DNA from: Bacillota bacterium
Lineage (GTDB): Bacteria > Bacillota_E > Sulfobacillia > Sulfobacillales > Sulfobacillaceae
Direction of reading: 5' to 3'
DNA length: 5,717 nt
NCBI GenBank assembly: GCA_021802375.1
Contig: JAKAAL010000324.1
Location: forward strand, 1 to 5,717
In this document: in pieces, positions 1 through 5,365 of the stretch
Layout: each line of letters begins with the position of its first letter
Position numbering within the stretch: the stretch's first letter is position 1
The notes under the pieces: generated by a model
The model's input: only the letters and a program-made list of their open reading frames with translations
Databases searched by the model: none
Told to the model about the DNA's origin: nothing
Translations under genes and position numbers: made by a program

Positions 1-656
1 TAGGCAGCGGCAAAGACTCGACCGACGCGAATGGGGCTTAAGGGGGCGAGTGCCCGATCGATGTCTTGACGCAGGGGTGTGGCCTCTCGCCGAATTGCTT
101 CGACGTTCTCGAGGCGGTCAATGCCAGACAGGTGGACGTCGAGTGCGCGCAAAATCTGTAAGCCTAAATCGCTGTTTTCACCCAAGGCGCGTACCACGGA
201 CAACGCGGCTTCCACGTCCAAGCTAAGCGCTGTCGTCTCTTCATGTTGGGTGACGACTTGCCAATCACGGACGCTGGCCACCTGTTGGCGGGTGGGCCCG
301 GCATCATAGACGACCTCCACCAACTCGCCGGATAGTTGAGCCAAGGGCCAGCCGCCATGAAAACGATCAAGTCCTCCAACCAACTGGCCGTCAATAAAGA
401 TGAGCGCCTCGGCGCCAGGGCTCAGGCAAAGGTGCGCCCGATCCGTCCTCGCTACCTCCTGTCGAGGAAGCGACATGGATACGACCTGAGGCGTGCTTCC
501 CACCGAGATATCCGTGGGCATATTCAATGGCATCGACTGCCCTTTGGCGTGCAGCTTAGGCTGCAATGCTTGCTGCCAGGTGAGCGCCGCACGGTTCAGC
601 AGCGTGCGGCGATATTCGACCCGTCGCCTGAGACGTTCTCCTTCTGAGATGGGCAT
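1..656 (-). CDS. GH38-type alpha-mannosidase, N-terminal part (runs off left edge)
   Basis: An uninterrupted minus-strand frame of 218 codons starts with ATG (complement of 654-656) and leaves the window at position 1. An in-frame TGA lies three codons upstream of the ATG, and a GAGAGG ribosome site sits about 10 nt before it, which fixes the start. Residues 1-30 form an Arg/Leu-rich helix (GERLRRRVEYRRTLL). Residues 70-125 look like the beta-sandwich domain that precedes the catalytic domain in bacterial GH38 enzymes, with the hallmark 'ALIFIDGQLVGGLDR' (84-98) matching the family pattern of a bound-sugar 'YVDG..V.GLDR' strand. Residues 143-205 are a helical linker ending in RALAPL, and the visible part stops at RVGRVFAAA, just where the family continues into the catalytic HxHxD segment. 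Expected role, from family knowledge: hydrolysis of terminal alpha-mannosides, probably cytoplasmic since no signal peptide is seen. Full proteins are about 850-1050 residues, so most of the gene is outside. Catalytic residues cannot be checked. Confidence 0.78.
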   Translation of the reverse strand, partial: MPISEGERLRRRVEYRRTLLNRAALTWQQALQPKLHAKGQSMPLNMPTDISVGSTPQVVSMSLPRQEVARTDRAHLCLSPGAEALIFIDGQLVGGLDRFHGGWPLAQLSGELVEVVYDAGPTRQQVASVRDWQVVTQHEETTALSLDVEAALSVVRALGENSDLGLQILRALDVHLSGIDRLENVEAIRREATPLRQDIDRALAPLSPIRVGRVFAAA

Positions 657-829
657 GGGGATTCATCCTCTCATCACGTAGCTATCGTATAGGCTTTTTA
701 GGAGGAGCACGAGCCTCTTTGGGCCTATTTGTTGGCTCCTAGCCGTATGTCTAGGCGGGTTTCGCCCAGGTTGGTACGTTCCTGTCGATCTTAAGTTGGC
801 CACCCAAAGTGCGATCCCAAGTCGTCTTC
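657..829. other. Intergenic region upstream of the mannosidase gene
   Basis: This stretch lies between the terminator of the CWB2 gene and the mannosidase start. Because a terminator precedes it, the mannosidase probably has its own promoter here, but I see only a weak -10-like TACGAT (complement of 684-689) with no good -35 partner. Several short dyads are present, for example CCTAG/CTAGG at 738-742 and 751-755. There is a single GAAAC half-site on the minus strand (complement of 759-763), but no copy of the full palindrome found at the regulator gene. A 70-codon minus-strand frame crosses this region and the terminator, and I do not regard it as a gene. Confidence 0.4.
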
Positions 830-872
830 GGTCAAAGAAAGAGGAATCGCCACTGGTTAGTAGGGCGATTCC
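830..872 (-). terminator. Rho-independent terminator of the CWB2 protein gene
   Basis: On the minus strand a perfect 9-bp stem GGAATCGCC/GGCGATTCC (864-872 with 843-851) encloses a 12-nt loop and is followed at once by the T-rich run TCTTTCTTTG. It lies 35 bp past the TAG stop of the CWB2 gene. Position, polarity and T tail all agree. It implies that the CWB2 gene is mostly a single-gene transcript and that the mannosidase downstream is not simply co-transcribed. Confidence 0.85.
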
Positions 873-907
873 CATTCTCGGGCTCCGCGCAGGCGGCCAA
901 AATTCTC

Positions 908-2260
908 CTATGAGGAGCTTGACGACGACGTGACGGTGATGGTGGTGGTTCTTATCGCGTTATCGACAGCCGCGCTAATGGTATAGGTTCCCGGAGCCAT
1001 GGCGGCGAAGTTAGCACTGTCTGCGCCCGTGGATTCGATGATGGCGTTATTGCTGTTAGATCCTGTAACCGACCAGGTAATCGGTGAGGTCACGGGTTTC
1101 CCCAGCAAGGAGGTGACGGTTGCGCTAATCCCGATGATGCTGTCGGTCACGGGCGTCTTGGTTGCGACAGTGAAGCTCGCTGACTTGACGCCGGTACCGA
1201 GACCATGAAAGCTAGATTCCAGCTCGGTGTAATAGACCGGAGGCAGGGCGGAAGGCGGTCCCACAAAGTTTAGGGACTGCACCAGCGCGGTGCTCGTCGG
1301 GTTGGCCAGAAAGTCAACCGTGCCCTGCGGCGTGGCTCGGTCGGGTCCATACATGTAGAGCAGGGCTCCTTGATTTTCCGCAATTAAGGGAGCAGCGGTC
1401 AAAGCAGGTCCGAGGTGGTTATTTTCCCCGTTGACGACGTACACGTTGGCGGCGTCGGGGAAAAATTTTTGGTCGATATTGTAGAGAGTCAGGGATCGAG
1501 ACGGTCCGGAAATCGGTATTATCTTGGTCGCGGGCGAGGTGCTGCTCACCTCGGCGTTGGTGGCTGCGCCAATAACATATACGGTGCCAGCGGAATTCAC
1601 GTAGGAGGCTTCCGCCTTGGGCAGGGTGCCTTGAGAAGGAGCGAGCAAGATGGGAGCTCCCAGCATGGCAGCGGCCGGAGCAGCCGACACGGCATCGGTG
1701 ATATTCGAGGGTGAGGCGGACACCACAAACACATTCGAAAAGTTCTTGACCTGGGTGGCCGCGCTTAAGGCGCCGGCCAAGGCAACGGCTGTATCACTTG
1801 GGGTTTGGTTGCCGTAAGTAGCGGTGACCGTGGTCCCCGAGGGCAGTTGGCCGGTTACGGCACTGGCATTGGCGGCAACGGATCCCACGAGAATCACCTG
1901 GTTGATTCCCAGAGTCTTCAGGCCGTTTAGTGTGGTGGTGCCGATGGAACTCGCCGATCGGGTCAAGAGGATGGGGGCCTTCAACGCCATCGAAAGCGAG
2001 GAAGCCAACACTGGATCGATCTGATTTGCACTGGGGCCAGCAGCCAAAATTGCTGTGGTGGCTCCAGGGAACGTCTTCTGCGCCAGGCTTACCGACACCT
2101 GCCAAGGGTTTGTGCCACTAGAAACATCGACCCCCGGGGGAAGAGTCGTTTGGGCCTGAGCTGGAACCACGCCGCTGGCAACGCCTGCACCTGCCAGCAG
2201 AAACGAGGATCCTGCTATCGCTAACCTTCGTCGCCATGTTTGCCAATCGTATGTCTTCAA
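908..2260 (-). CDS. Secreted cell-wall-binding repeat 2 (CWB2) protein with C-terminal Ig-like domain
   Basis: A complete 450-residue protein. Its start is TTG (complement of 2258-2260), with a strong GGGAGGG ribosome site 9 nt upstream and no competing in-frame ATG nearby. Residues 1-36 are a classical Sec signal peptide: RRR at 10-12, a hydrophobic core at 13-32 and a predicted cleavage after AQA (34-36). Three tandem CWB2-type repeats follow, at about 58-138, 160-237 and 257-343. Each shows the family pattern of a hydrophobic strand, a D/N-x-x-x-A-A helix, an 'API LL' strand and an 'V.LVG'/'VYVIG' strand (for example APILLT at 95-100, VILVGS at 122-127, APILLAPS at 202-209, VYVIGAA at 227-233). 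Residues 361-444 look like a bacterial Ig-like/invasin-type beta sandwich (FTVATKTPVTD, ITWSVTG, PGTYTISA), and the protein ends in a run of six serines. CWB2 repeats in Firmicutes non-covalently anchor proteins to the wall; here they make up most of the protein and no catalytic domain is seen. No LPXTG motif, SLH domain or lipobox is present. The likely location is the cell surface or medium. Cargo and partner are unknown. Confidence 0.88.
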   Translation of the reverse strand: MKTYDWQTWRRRLAIAGSSFLLAGAGVASGVVPAQAQTTLPPGVDVSSGTNPWQVSVSLAQKTFPGATTAILAAGPSANQIDPVLASSLSMALKAPILLTRSASSIGTTTLNGLKTLGINQVILVGSVAANASAVTGQLPSGTTVTATYGNQTPSDTAVALAGALSAATQVKNFSNVFVVSASPSNITDAVSAAPAAAMLGAPILLAPSQGTLPKAEASYVNSAGTVYVIGAATNAEVSSTSPATKIIPISGPSRSLTLYNIDQKFFPDAANVYVVNGENNHLGPALTAAPLIAENQGALLYMYGPDRATPQGTVDFLANPTSTALVQSLNFVGPPSALPPVYYTELESSFHGLGTGVKSASFTVATKTPVTDSIIGISATVTSLLGKPVTSPITWSVTGSNSNNAIIESTGADSANFAAMAPGTYTISAAVDNAIRTTTITVTSSSSSS

Positions 2261-2463
2261 TGTATAAGTCCCTCCCTAAAATGCCTCTGGCAACGATTTG
2301 AGGTCACCAGTGGCCGTCTTCTTAAACTCTCCTACCGTGAAGGTCTCGTCAGGCGAATCGCACGAACTAGCTCTGACCTTCGAAACCATGCCTGCCTAGC
2401 ATCCTGTAACTACTTTCACGTCAGGCACCACGAAACTCCCATCCTATGGAGTGGTGCATAAAC
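2261..2463 (-). other. Long structured 5' leader of the CWB2 gene
   Basis: If the predicted promoter is right, the transcript has a leader of about 200 nt. It opens with a hairpin GCACCAC/GTGGTGC (2425-2431 with 2451-2457, perfect 7 bp, with a further TCC/GGA pairing inside). A second domain has closing stem GAAGGTC/GACCTTC (2339-2345 with 2375-2381), inside which TCGT/ACGA (2346-2349 with 2362-2365) can pair. The ribosome site GGGAGGG lies at the 3' end of the leader, outside these stems. This could be an mRNA-stabilising 5' structure or a regulatory leader. I do not recognise a known riboswitch. Confidence 0.4.
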
Positions 2464-2469
2464 CGTATA

Positions 2470-2499
2470 ATTCTACGAATACGATAAAAATCCTGTCCA
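2470..2499 (-). promoter_or_regulatory. Sigma-A-type promoter for the CWB2 gene
   Basis: On the minus strand a -35 box TGGACA (complement of 2494-2499, 5 of 6 to consensus) is followed after 18 bp by a -10 box TAGAAT (complement of 2470-2475, 5 of 6). The spacer is AT-rich. The start point would fall near 2463, giving a leader of about 200 nt. No equally good pair lies closer to the gene. Confidence 0.55.
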
Positions 2500-2537
2500 T
2501 CTGAAGAAATTTTCGAATCCTAGACCGATTTTTGTTT

Positions 2538-2548
2538 GAAGGACCTTC
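2538..2548. promoter_or_regulatory. Dyad GAAGGaCCTTC between the two divergent promoters
   Basis: An 11-bp palindrome with a single central base lies between the -35 boxes of the two divergent promoters, 31 bp upstream of the regulator's -35 box and 39 bp from the CWB2 -35 box. This is a natural place for a regulator acting on both genes. The GACCTTCG part recurs at 2375-2382. No factor can be named from the sequence. Confidence 0.3.
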
Positions 2549-2578
2549 GGCAAGCGGCTGTCAGGCTCAGATAGGGAA

Positions 2579-2607
2579 TTGACCCAACCATAGTCCTAGG
2601 ATACAAT
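2579..2607 (+). promoter_or_regulatory. Sigma-A promoter of the LacI-family regulator gene
   Basis: The -35 box TTGACC (2579-2584, 5 of 6) and -10 box TACAAT (2602-2607, 5 of 6) are separated by exactly 17 bp. The predicted start near 2613-2615 coincides with the left edge of the palindromic operator, leaving a leader of about 118 nt before the TTG start codon. Confidence 0.75.
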
Positions 2608-2613
2608 CGCAAT

Positions 2614-2625
2614 GAAACTAGTTTC
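2614..2625. promoter_or_regulatory. LacI-family-type operator GAAACTAGTTTC (probable autoregulation)
   Basis: A perfect 12-bp palindrome, GAAACTAGTTTC, begins at the predicted transcription start of the regulator gene. With flanks it reads TGAAAC-TA-GTTTCT, close to the TGAAA..N..TTTCA layout of CcpA-type and related LacI-family operators, but with TA rather than CG at the centre. A repressor bound here would block initiation or clearance. That the neighbouring LacI-family protein binds it is inference from position and symmetry. Confidence 0.6.
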
Positions 2626-2658
2626 TAGTCTAACGAACTAACGACCGTGAACCAAGAG

Positions 2659-2711
2659 CAATCGATGGATCGGTTGATTGGTGTCGAAAAGGGGGAAAGT
2701 CGGCTTTTCCC
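2659..2711 (+). other. Hairpins in the regulator's leader, next to its ribosome site
   Basis: Two stems are visible in the untranslated leader: CAATC/GATTG (2659-2663 with 2676-2680) and GGGAAA/TTTCCC (2693-2698 with 2706-2711, 7-nt loop). The second ends only 3 nt before the AAAGG ribosome site at 2715-2719 and could tune translation. It lacks a T run, so I do not call it a terminator. Confidence 0.35.
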
Positions 2712-2731
2712 AGTAAAGGTCGGCATGCGCA

Positions 2732-3859
2732 TTGGGGGATCGTCCTAGCATTCACGACGTGGCGGCACGTGCCAAAGTGAGCTCGGCCACCGTGTCACGC
2801 CTCATTAACGGCTCGGCCCGGGTGAGCCCAACAACGGAACGCTGTATCCGTCAGGCCATGGAAGAGTTGGGCTATGTTCCGAGCCGCCTTGCCCAAAGTT
2901 TTGCCCGCGGATCGTCGCGTACCATCGTGCTTTTAGTGGACGCGGAAGCGCAGTCTCTGCAGAATAACTCGTTTTTAGTGACCCTGACATTGGGATTGAA
3001 TGACGTGCTCGCCGATGCAGATTATTCTGTACGCGTGATGTCCTCGAGGAGGCCGAGCCAAAATCTGCAGGATACCCAAACTTGGGCGCACTCGGCTTGG
3101 AACCGTCGCGAGTTTGATGGGGTAGTGATTACCAACCCGGCTCCAAACGATATGGTCATTGAAACCATGGCCCAAGAAGGTATTCCGGCCGTCGTCGTGG
3201 GTCGTTATCCTTACGCCTCCGGGGTCATTCAAGTCGACGTGGACAACGTCGGAGGCACCCGCTTGAGCACCAGTCATCTCATCAACCTAGGCCATGAGGC
3301 TATTGCGTTCCTTCGGCCTGCCATCGCGATGACGGTCGTCAGCGACCGCTTGCAGGGATATGCGGAGGCGTTGGCTCGGATTGGAGTGCGGGCTAGCGAG
3401 GAATCGGTGCTAAAGACCGAGGGAGAGGGTTCAGCGACATTTTCCTTTGAAGCGGCTCGGTTTGCCGTCGATAGGGCGGTGAAGGACGGTTGGAGGTGGT
3501 CTGCGCTGGTCGCCTTTAACGACGAAATGGCACTCGGCGCCATGCAAGCTTTGCAGGATAACGCCATGGCTGTCCCGTCGAATGTCTCGGTCATCGGGTT
3601 TGACAACTTGCCTTACGCGCGCATGACGCGCCCAGCCTTGAGCACTGTACATCAAGACATCCGTCAGTTGGGTCAACACGCGGCCAGAGCGCTATTGTCA
3701 GCCATCCGCAGTGAGCCGGTGGCCGATCTTACCATTCAAACCGTCTCGTTTGTGGAGCGTGAGTCGACTGGGCCGCCATCGTTTACGAGAACGCAGTCAC
3801 CCACGGTACCGATACCTACCTTGCGCCGCACACAGGCTAGTGGCCGCGAGTCGCCTTGA
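2732..3859 (+). CDS. LacI/GalR-family transcriptional regulator
   Basis: A 375-residue DNA-binding repressor-type protein. Its TTG start at 2732 is the only in-frame start that keeps the whole helix-turn-helix. A TAA in the same frame lies at 2714-2716, and AAAGG at 2715-2719 is the likely, somewhat distant, ribosome site. Residues 6-27 (SIHDVAARAKVSSATVSRLING) are the textbook LacI helix-turn-helix. Residues 46-57 (LGYVPSRLAQSF) carry the hinge helix with the minor-groove Leu-Ala pair at 53-54. From about 63 to 349 is a periplasmic-binding-protein-like effector domain with VVITNP, D-R-L-Q-G-Y, FNDEMALGA (262-270) and IGFDNLP (288-294), ending in the family's normal closing motif VERESTGPP (341-349). 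Residues 350-375 are an extra Pro/Thr/Ser/Arg-rich tail beyond the usual LacI end. The effector is probably a sugar or glycan fragment, given the mannosidase nearby. The gene is divergent to the CWB2 gene, with its own promoter and a palindromic operator. Confidence 0.93.
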   Translation: MGDRPSIHDVAARAKVSSATVSRLINGSARVSPTTERCIRQAMEELGYVPSRLAQSFARGSSRTIVLLVDAEAQSLQNNSFLVTLTLGLNDVLADADYSVRVMSSRRPSQNLQDTQTWAHSAWNRREFDGVVITNPAPNDMVIETMAQEGIPAVVVGRYPYASGVIQVDVDNVGGTRLSTSHLINLGHEAIAFLRPAIAMTVVSDRLQGYAEALARIGVRASEESVLKTEGEGSATFSFEAARFAVDRAVKDGWRWSALVAFNDEMALGAMQALQDNAMAVPSNVSVIGFDNLPYARMTRPALSTVHQDIRQLGQHAARALLSAIRSEPVADLTIQTVSFVERESTGPPSFTRTQSPTVPIPTLRRTQASGRESP

Positions 3860-3889
3860 GCGGTAAAGGCGTGATACTACGATGTGGTC

Positions 3890-3917
3890 GCGCCTAGGTG
3901 GTTGGAAGGCGTATTTT
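3890..3917 (+). terminator. Possible weak terminator after the regulator gene
   Basis: The stem CGCCT/AGGCG (3891-3895 with 3907-3911, 11-nt loop) is followed by TATTTT. It lies about 31 bp after the TGA stop. The stem is only 5 bp and the T run is interrupted, so this is a tentative call. No better terminator is visible before 4116. Confidence 0.3.
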
Positions 3918-4276
3918 CGTACAACACGTGTATGGTTTATCTTTCATGATGAGCGTAGCCGATCTCGGAGAGGACGGATGACGCGGTGCAGTCGTTTAGC
4001 ACTTGGGCAGTGTACCAGTTCTTCCATCGTGTGCGCTCCGTCGCTTCCGAATCTCTTTACTACGCATCACGTCTGCATGCCATCCCGAGTCTTCGCTAGA
4101 CCTCTCGGCTATCCATGGCTCCTTAGGGTCTTTTAGAGCGGAGGAGCCTAACGTGCGCGCCGCGCTTTGCAGGCACGGCAAGGAAAAGGTGGTCTGGCTA
4201 CGCCAGTCGCGTGATCTGAGGAGGGAGTTCTTCTCGAATTCGACGTTCACCACCGAAAGGAAACTAGGTCCGTTCG
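3918..4276. other. Region without a convincing gene
   Basis: Short frames exist on both strands (up to 95 codons), but none has a good ribosome site, a recognisable domain or consistent codon use, and they overlap each other in several frames. The clearest structure is an inverted repeat GGCTCCT/AGGAGCC (4117-4123 with 4142-4148, 18-nt loop). The region looks like decayed accessory DNA. Confidence 0.45.
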
Positions 4277-4588
4277 ATGTTGGGAACTGACAATGGATTC
4301 AGGCGTGGACCATCGTCCATGCCGATGGTCGGCACCGAGGTCATCATCAAAGAATCGCGCCCATCTCGCCGCTGGGTAGGAAACCTCCGCGTCGCCGACG
4401 AGGAGATTATCGAACTCTTTCCGGGGCCAACCCTGACCGGTGGGCAACCCAGCCCAGTAGCGGGCAATCTCCGTCCAGATTACCGATCGGACCCTCTACC
4501 AGCGTAGCACCAAAGGCTGAATTACGTGCCGCTATGAAGAAGGGCCTGCCGATGGCCATGGTGCTCGACACCTTATGGCGCCCCTGAT
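4277..4588 (+). pseudogene. Unrecognised small gene, apparently frameshifted near 4505-4520
   Basis: From 4277 (or the ATG at 4319) a plus-strand frame reads to a TAG at 4505-4507. Its codons from about 4310 on are rich in third-position G/C, as in a real gene, and the peptide (GTEVIIKESRPSRRWVGNL, then EEIIELFPGPTLTG and LRPDYRSDPLPA) does not look random. Directly after the stop, the next frame gives STK and the third frame gives AELRAAMKKGLPMAMVLDTL up to a TGA at about 4586-4588. Two single-base changes would join these into one continuous protein end. I do not recognise the family. An 8-bp inverted repeat GACCATCG/CGATGGTC (4308-4315 with 4323-4330) overlaps the 5' part. Either a decayed small gene or chance; no ribosome site is convincing. 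Confidence 0.33.
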
Positions 4589-4620
4589 CATGGGCCTTCA
4601 GCAACTCCCGAGCAACACGC

Positions 4621-4678
4621 CTTGCTCCGCGATGGGAGATAGTGCCCTTTGATCGCTAAGTCATCTCCATCGCGCAAG
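4621..4678 (-). repeat. Long imperfect hairpin at the 3' end of the TnpB remnant
   Basis: Arms at 4621-4640 and 4663-4678 pair through CTTG/CAAG, then CGCGAT/ATCGCG, then GG(G)AGAT/ATCTCC with one bulged G, about 16 pairs in all around a 22-nt loop. It overlaps the TnpB stop codon (complement of 4656-4658). IS200/IS605 elements carry subterminal hairpins near their right end, and the guide RNA of TnpB is encoded across this same place, so this is either the transposon end structure or part of the omega-RNA scaffold. The exact element end is not resolved. Confidence 0.5.
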
Positions 4679-5084
4679 CTATCTTGACGAACTTCCGTCT
4701 TATGAACTCTCCCTTCGCCTGGCCTCTACGAGGCCGAGGCGGGGGTTCCTGGCTCATGGACCGCGACGTCGAGGCCGTAGGCCGTGGACGTCTTACGTCG
4801 ATCTCCCACCAGTATTCGCTGTATAGCTCACCAGGCGTGACTTCGGACCGCTCCGGCCATATTTTCCGAAAAATCCGTGTTGTTTGGTGAGATTGGGTCA
4901 GCGGATCTCCGGAAAGAAGCTTTTTGATACCCCGCTTTGCGATCACCACGGCGGCATTTTGGTCCGCGTTATCGGTGTGTCCGCAACGTTGACCGATGAG
5001 CTGTACAGCGGTGCAGCGGTGCAGCCTGTAACCTAGGAAATCCAGTCGGGGGAGTCCGACCGTGGCAACTTCCCATTCGGCCAC
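4656..5084 (-). pseudogene. tnpB: TnpB (IS605 OrfB family) C-terminal remnant
   Basis: The minus-strand frame of 142 codons opens with GTG (complement of 5082-5084) and has an in-frame stop shortly upstream, so the N-terminal two thirds of TnpB are missing. Residues 31-53 (GQRCGHTDNADQNAAVVIA..RGI) match the TnpB zinc-finger to RuvC-III junction 'C-x-x-C-G-x-x-x-x-A-D-x-N-A-A-x-x-I-x-x-R-G'. The third catalytic Asp is kept (D41 in D-Q-N), but the first Cys of this knuckle is Gly31 and the other zinc knuckle is lost. The tail (PLTQSH, EVTPGE, VRRP, RSMSQEP) is like the less conserved ends of IS605-type OrfB proteins, with an extra LYSEYWWEID segment. RuvC-I and RuvC-II acids are absent, so it cannot be an active nuclease. 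No TnpA (Y1) gene is seen. Intact TnpB is about 370-420 residues. Confidence 0.75.
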
Positions 5085-5097
5085 GTAGCAAATCGCG

Positions 5098-5300
5098 CAT
5101 CAGGAGGAGGTGACTCGCCTGATGAAAGGCCGCGAGGATAATGTCTCGATCGCCGCAAGGTGAGGTCAGACCCGGAGGCTAGCAAGACACCAGGCCATAG
5201 CCTGAAGCGAACGCTGCCGCGTCGAAAGCTCGTCCCGTGAAATCTGACTACCGGGAATCACGAAGGAGTCGAGTCCCACGCTGTAGGGCGAAGGCTGGCA
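5098..5300 (+). ncRNA. Stem-rich non-coding region, possibly a group II intron domain I remnant
   Basis: No coding frame is convincing, but paired segments are frequent. A hairpin CATCAGG/CCTGATG (5098-5104 with 5118-5124) is capped by GAG-GTGA-CTC, a GNRA tetraloop. Other pairings are CAGGC/GCCTG (5191-5195 with 5200-5204), AGCG/CGCT around 5206-5215 and TCCCG/CGGGA (5233-5237 with 5252-5256). A longer-range match GTCAGA/TCTGAC joins 5165-5170 with 5243-5248. GNRA loops and the style of segments such as 'GAAGGCTGG' recall domain I of bacterial group II introns, but I see no 5' GUGYG boundary I trust, no domain V and no reverse transcriptase. It could equally be another mobile-element RNA or chance GC-rich pairing. 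Confidence 0.27.
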
Positions 5301-5301
5301 G

Positions 5302-5361
5302 AATTTTCATCACAGATGGTAAATCCTGCGCAATTCTCATCGTTTACTCTGATATCTCATC
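5302..5361 (+). repeat. Three degenerate copies of AATTYTCATC in an AT-richer spacer
   Basis: AATTTTCATC (5302-5311), AATTCTCATC (5332-5341) and ATATCTCATC (5352-5361) are spaced 30 and 20 bp apart, close to whole helical turns. They sit directly before the structured RNA element, in a short AT-rich patch that contrasts with the GC-rich DNA on both sides. They could be protein-binding repeats near a transposon left end, or chance. Confidence 0.4.
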
Positions 5362-5365
5362 ATAA

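Noticed and set aside
10..36. Tat signal in the CWB2 protein (RRR followed by a hydrophobic stretch)
   Set aside because: Coordinates here are residues of the CWB2 protein (its signal peptide, residues 10-36), not bases. The S-R-R-x-F-L-K pattern is absent; the segment fits an ordinary Sec signal.
336..681. Plus-strand frames across the first 680 bp
   Set aside because: They lie opposite the alpha-mannosidase frame, which is open over 218 codons with a ribosome site and clear family motifs.
663..875. A 70-codon minus-strand frame between the mannosidase and CWB2 genes
   Set aside because: It starts inside the terminator hairpin of the CWB2 gene, has no ribosome site or recognisable domain, and its composition is unlike the real genes.
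2240..2461. A 73-codon plus-strand frame in the divergent region
   Set aside because: It overlaps the CWB2 start, its leader and its promoter region, lacks a ribosome site, and has no family resemblance.
3882..4290. Several overlapping frames on both strands after the regulator gene
   Set aside because: They contradict each other, show no family signature or good start signals, and are explained by low stop density in GC-rich DNA.
4247..4604. Minus-strand frames opposite the possible frameshifted gene
   Set aside because: The plus-strand reading has better third-position codon bias and a more natural peptide; the minus frames look like its shadows.
5098..5124. Hairpin CATCAGG/CCTGATG as a rho-independent terminator
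   Set aside because: No T run follows on either strand; the GNRA cap points to a structured RNA instead.
5302..5361. CRISPR array
   Set aside because: Repeats are only about 10 bp, degenerate and at unequal spacing (30 and 20 bp); no palindromic 24-37 bp repeats exist in the window.
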